This document shows positions 61,867 to 64,000 of a stretch of DNA of 64,000 nucleotides, piece after piece. The notes under the pieces were generated by a model. That model had not been told where the DNA came from and made no database searches. It saw nothing but the letters and a program-made list of their open reading frames with translations. Source of the DNA: Planctomycetota bacterium (GTDB lineage: Bacteria; Planctomycetota; Phycisphaerae; UBA1845); the NCBI GenBank assembly GCA_024280855.1, contig JAJRPG010000102.1, forward strand, positions 36,104 through 100,103, in the 5' to 3' direction. A program made the translations under genes and the position numbers. Numbering within the stretch: the first letter of the stretch is position 1; every line of letters starts with the position of its first letter.

Positions 61867-63510
61867 ATGAATCAAAGCAAGTTTAGTAGTAAGCTGAGTG
61901 ATTGCGCTAATCCTCGTGGTGGTTGGCGACTAGGCATTGGTTTTCGAATTGGGCTACAGCGTTTTGCATTTGTCGCTTCTCACCTAATTCTTCTTATTAT
62001 TTCTACTACTGTTTACGCACAAAAAACGTCCAGCCGAGCTTCACTCATTAGGGAATCTAAAGCCAAATTCAAGATCGCTGTTGCAGATGCTGAGGCCGGT
62101 TTACAACAAGACAAACACAAGAAAGAGGGTGTGCTGGTATATAGTGTTCGTTCTAAGGATGGGGAGATGGAAATAGCGCACACCAGACTGTACCGTACTA
62201 CTTCTTCAGGTAATTCCGGATATAGGGGAGGGCGGGTTTCTGAATATGAAACGGTAACCATTTATGATCGTCACAATGAATCATTCGAGTTGCGGATAAA
62301 TGCACCTGGTTATCATGAATTCATCCGATCGGTAAACTTCCGCAAGGGAAAAGTTATTTCATGGAACGATATCATACTAGAACCTGTTACGAGCAAAACC
62401 AGCGGCGTGATTGAGGGGACAGTGCATTTAGAGGGGATGTCAAATCTAGGTGGTATTAGAGTAACAGTAAAGGGCTATCCTCCAGTTACAACAAATCGAT
62501 CAGGTCAATTTCAAGTAAAGGGCGTTGGCGCTGGTAACCAGGACGTGTCAGCGTCTAAGCAGGGGTATTACGGTCAACATCAATCGGTACTTGTTTCAAA
62601 AGGCGAGACTGTGGCTTGCCATTTGTATGGTTTTAGGCGTAGATCAGTTGAAGTGCGATGGTCGTACCAGCCGAACGAATCCAGGGATTTAGTGAGCAAA
62701 GTGGCTTCAGGCGTCTCGGTCTTGTCGCCAAGAGGGCTAGATCGCGTAAGTTTTACTAGTGGCTTTCTTCAAGTTGGCGCTAACAGCGATTTTTCTATCC
62801 GCCAGGATAAAGACAAAGTCATACTGCGGAATTTTGACCAGCGATATCAGGGCCCTGGAATTATTCAATTGCATGGCATCTCCTTCGACAGGGTGACCGA
62901 GGCCCCAAAAGCCGTATACCCAGCATCACAGAAGGCCATGCATAAAGGGGATGTGTTTGTGCTTAGAACTTATGATGGCAAGCACTATGCGAAGATGGAA
63001 GTGCTACAAATAATTGATGGTTTGTCAGCGGGTCAAACTGAAAGTCTATCCTTGACCTCGATATGTAAATTCCCATCTCCACTTCCAAGCGATGGCCCAC
63101 GGGCGTCAATTGCCGTGCTGGATTTGGATGCCGGCGACAATGTTTCGAACGACATCGTTCAGGCTGTATCAGATTTAGTACGCAACGTTATACAAGATAC
63201 TGGACGTTATCTCGTTGTGGAACGCGATAGCATCATAGAAATTTTGGGTGAAGAAGATTTTATGTCAACCGTTAAATGCGACGATACGCGCTGCTTGGTC
63301 AATTACGGGAAAAAACTGCGGGCACAAAAAATCTTACATGGCAGGGTCAGCTTGGTTGGTAACAATTATATTGTATCACTTAAGCTGCTCGATGTTAGCT
63401 CCGCTAAAGTGGATGCGCTTAATACGAATCGTACGAGCGAAAGCGTAGATAGCCTGCTCGATCTTATTGAGCCTCAAACATGCGAACTCATTCGGTCAAC
63501 TTTCCCATAA
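61867..63510 (+). CDS. exported protein with carboxypeptidase-regulatory-like and CsgG-like domains
   Basis: A 547-residue protein. The N-terminus has a long basic region and then a signal or anchor helix (FVASHLILLIISTTVYA). Residues about 55-175 carry strand-rich sequence with PEGA-like features (HESFELRINAPGYHEFIRSV in part). Residues about 175-260 are a carboxypeptidase-regulatory-like domain (GVIEGTVHLEG, GGIRVTVKGYPPVTTNRSG). The C-terminal 150 residues (RASIAVLDLDAGDNVS, TGRYLVVERDSI, KKLRAQKILHGRVSLVGN, YIVSLKLLDV) follow the CsgG/TolB-N-like pattern, in which such domains sit in the periplasm or outer membrane. It may take part in a secretion or adhesion apparatus; no curli genes are near. 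Confidence 0.72.
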   Translation: MNQSKFSSKLSDCANPRGGWRLGIGFRIGLQRFAFVASHLILLIISTTVYAQKTSSRASLIRESKAKFKIAVADAEAGLQQDKHKKEGVLVYSVRSKDGEMEIAHTRLYRTTSSGNSGYRGGRVSEYETVTIYDRHNESFELRINAPGYHEFIRSVNFRKGKVISWNDIILEPVTSKTSGVIEGTVHLEGMSNLGGIRVTVKGYPPVTTNRSGQFQVKGVGAGNQDVSASKQGYYGQHQSVLVSKGETVACHLYGFRRRSVEVRWSYQPNESRDLVSKVASGVSVLSPRGLDRVSFTSGFLQVGANSDFSIRQDKDKVILRNFDQRYQGPGIIQLHGISFDRVTEAPKAVYPASQKAMHKGDVFVLRTYDGKHYAKMEVLQIIDGLSAGQTESLSLTSICKFPSPLPSDGPRASIAVLDLDAGDNVSNDIVQAVSDLVRNVIQDTGRYLVVERDSIIEILGEEDFMSTVKCDDTRCLVNYGKKLRAQKILHGRVSLVGNNYIVSLKLLDVSSAKVDALNTNRTSESVDSLLDLIEPQTCELIRSTFP

Positions 63511-63528
63511 TGCTATTCCGTCTCCAAG

Positions 63529-63563
63529 AACACGGGCAAGCTGGAGGCTTACCCAAGCCACCC
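63529..63563. repeat. palindromic repeat, family B (diverged)
   Basis: aacacgggcaagctggaggc+ttacccaagccaccc, related to 7021-7055. It lies 19 bp after the stop of the CsgG-like gene. Confidence 0.65.
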
Positions 63564-63664
63564 TGCCATATAGAAATGAGAAGGTTGATAGAATGTCTGC
63601 GCGATTCTTAGTAAATAGCCTGTCCGATTGCTAACTTCTGTTTGTCTAGTTATCTTCCAATGCT

Positions 63665-64000
63665 ATGGAAGATTATTCATGTCCAATAGCCGCTGGCCCT
63701 GTAGATGTCGAAGTTTCTCTGCCTGGTTCTAAGAGTCTTACTAATCGAGCGTTGGTCATAGCTGCGCTGGCTGATGGTTCGTCGCTTCTTAATCATGTGC
63801 TACTCGCTGAGGATACGCAGTTAATGATTGAGGCGCTACGGGCGTTGGGTGTTCGTATTACGGTTGATGAGCAGGACTGCGTCGCGGAGATAACCGGGTG
63901 CGGTGGCCAACTTCCCGTTAGCGGGGCGATGCTACAATGTGGTAATTCTGGTACGACCATGCGTTTTTGTGCGGCGCTTACCTCCTTGGCTAATGGCGAG
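63665..64000 (+). CDS. aroA: 3-phosphoshikimate 1-carboxyvinyltransferase, N-terminal part
   Basis: The first 112 codons of an EPSP synthase, cut by the right edge. It catalyses the penultimate step to chorismate by transferring enolpyruvate to shikimate 3-phosphate. The family start blocks are clear: VSLPGSKSLTNRALVIAALADG with the substrate-binding Lys-Ser pair, AEDTQLMIEALRALGV and CGNSGTTMRFCAAL. Frame is open to 64000. It lies 154 bp after the CsgG-like gene on the same strand; no strong binding site is seen before the ATG at 63665. Confidence 0.94.
   Translation, partial: MEDYSCPIAAGPVDVEVSLPGSKSLTNRALVIAALADGSSLLNHVLLAEDTQLMIEALRALGVRITVDEQDCVAEITGCGGQLPVSGAMLQCGNSGTTMRFCAALTSLANGE

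Overview
The window looks like a chromosomal segment of a Planctomycetota bacterium, probably of the Phycisphaerae side. The evidence is: an ECF sigma factor of the planctomycete type (PF07638 style) overlapping a Ser/Thr kinase-TPR gene; a dockerin-like secreted protein with the planctomycete 'TIDGGG...GGNYELSGTNGQ' repeat; C-terminal sorting-type tails, including an IPTL-like one; many lipoproteins and secreted proteins of unknown role; and short palindromic repeats scattered between genes. I see no phage, transposase, CRISPR array or integration signature. Nearly everything reads as core or lineage-specific chromosome.

Layout. 1-13.8 kb: rsmE, an acidic membrane-anchored protein with IPDFM repeats, a thioredoxin-fold protein, a Cys-rich peptide gene interrupted by UGA, yidD, a toroid-like protein, ndk, an S41 C-terminal processing protease, uvrA, a CGPC thioredoxin and a zinc-ribbon protein. 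14-23.5 kb: an NhaD-type antiporter and an envelope/secreted block made of a beta-propeller lipoprotein, a phosphoesterase-GH114 fusion lipoprotein, tRNA-Arg(CCU), a dockerin-like protein and a fibre-like protein with a decapeptide repeat. 23.8-35.2 kb: signalling. An ECF sigma/Ser-Thr kinase pair is followed, on the other strand, by a three-gene unit: a PstS-like binding protein, a 1475-aa hybrid histidine kinase, and a REC-GGDEF-REC-GAF-HD-GYP protein carrying both c-di-GMP synthase and hydrolase domains. 35.6-47.6 kb: metabolism and repair (YkgJ-like, deoC, flavin reductase/zinc ribbon/mutY operon, TlpA-like, aminotransferase, tdh, dus, glyA). 47.8-53 kb: an AhpD-like protein with an in-frame UGA, an L,D-transpeptidase, and an overlapping trio ending in an RDD membrane protein. 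53-64 kb: an ExeA-like ATPase fused to a very long coiled coil, transaldolase, two secreted proteins with C-terminal sorting-type tails, a CsgG-like protein, and the start of aroA.

The most notable observation is at 47860-48402. Two adjacent half-frames are one AhpD/carboxymuconolactone-decarboxylase-family gene of 180 codons in which UGA stands at the second position of the redox motif (C-Y-Y-UGA). The residues aligning with the AhpD catalytic Glu, Cys and His are at exactly the expected spacing, and a 6-bp hairpin with a G-rich 6-nt loop starts 18 nt after the UGA, as expected for a bacterial SECIS. I interpret it as a selenoprotein.

Other points of interest are a 31-bp element (one mismatch) upstream of both genes with sorting-type tails, a 10-residue repeat of about 15 copies, and modular palindromic repeats, one of which lies inside a reading frame and encodes the N-region of a signal peptide. 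All calls rest on reading the sequence; no homology search or structure prediction was run.
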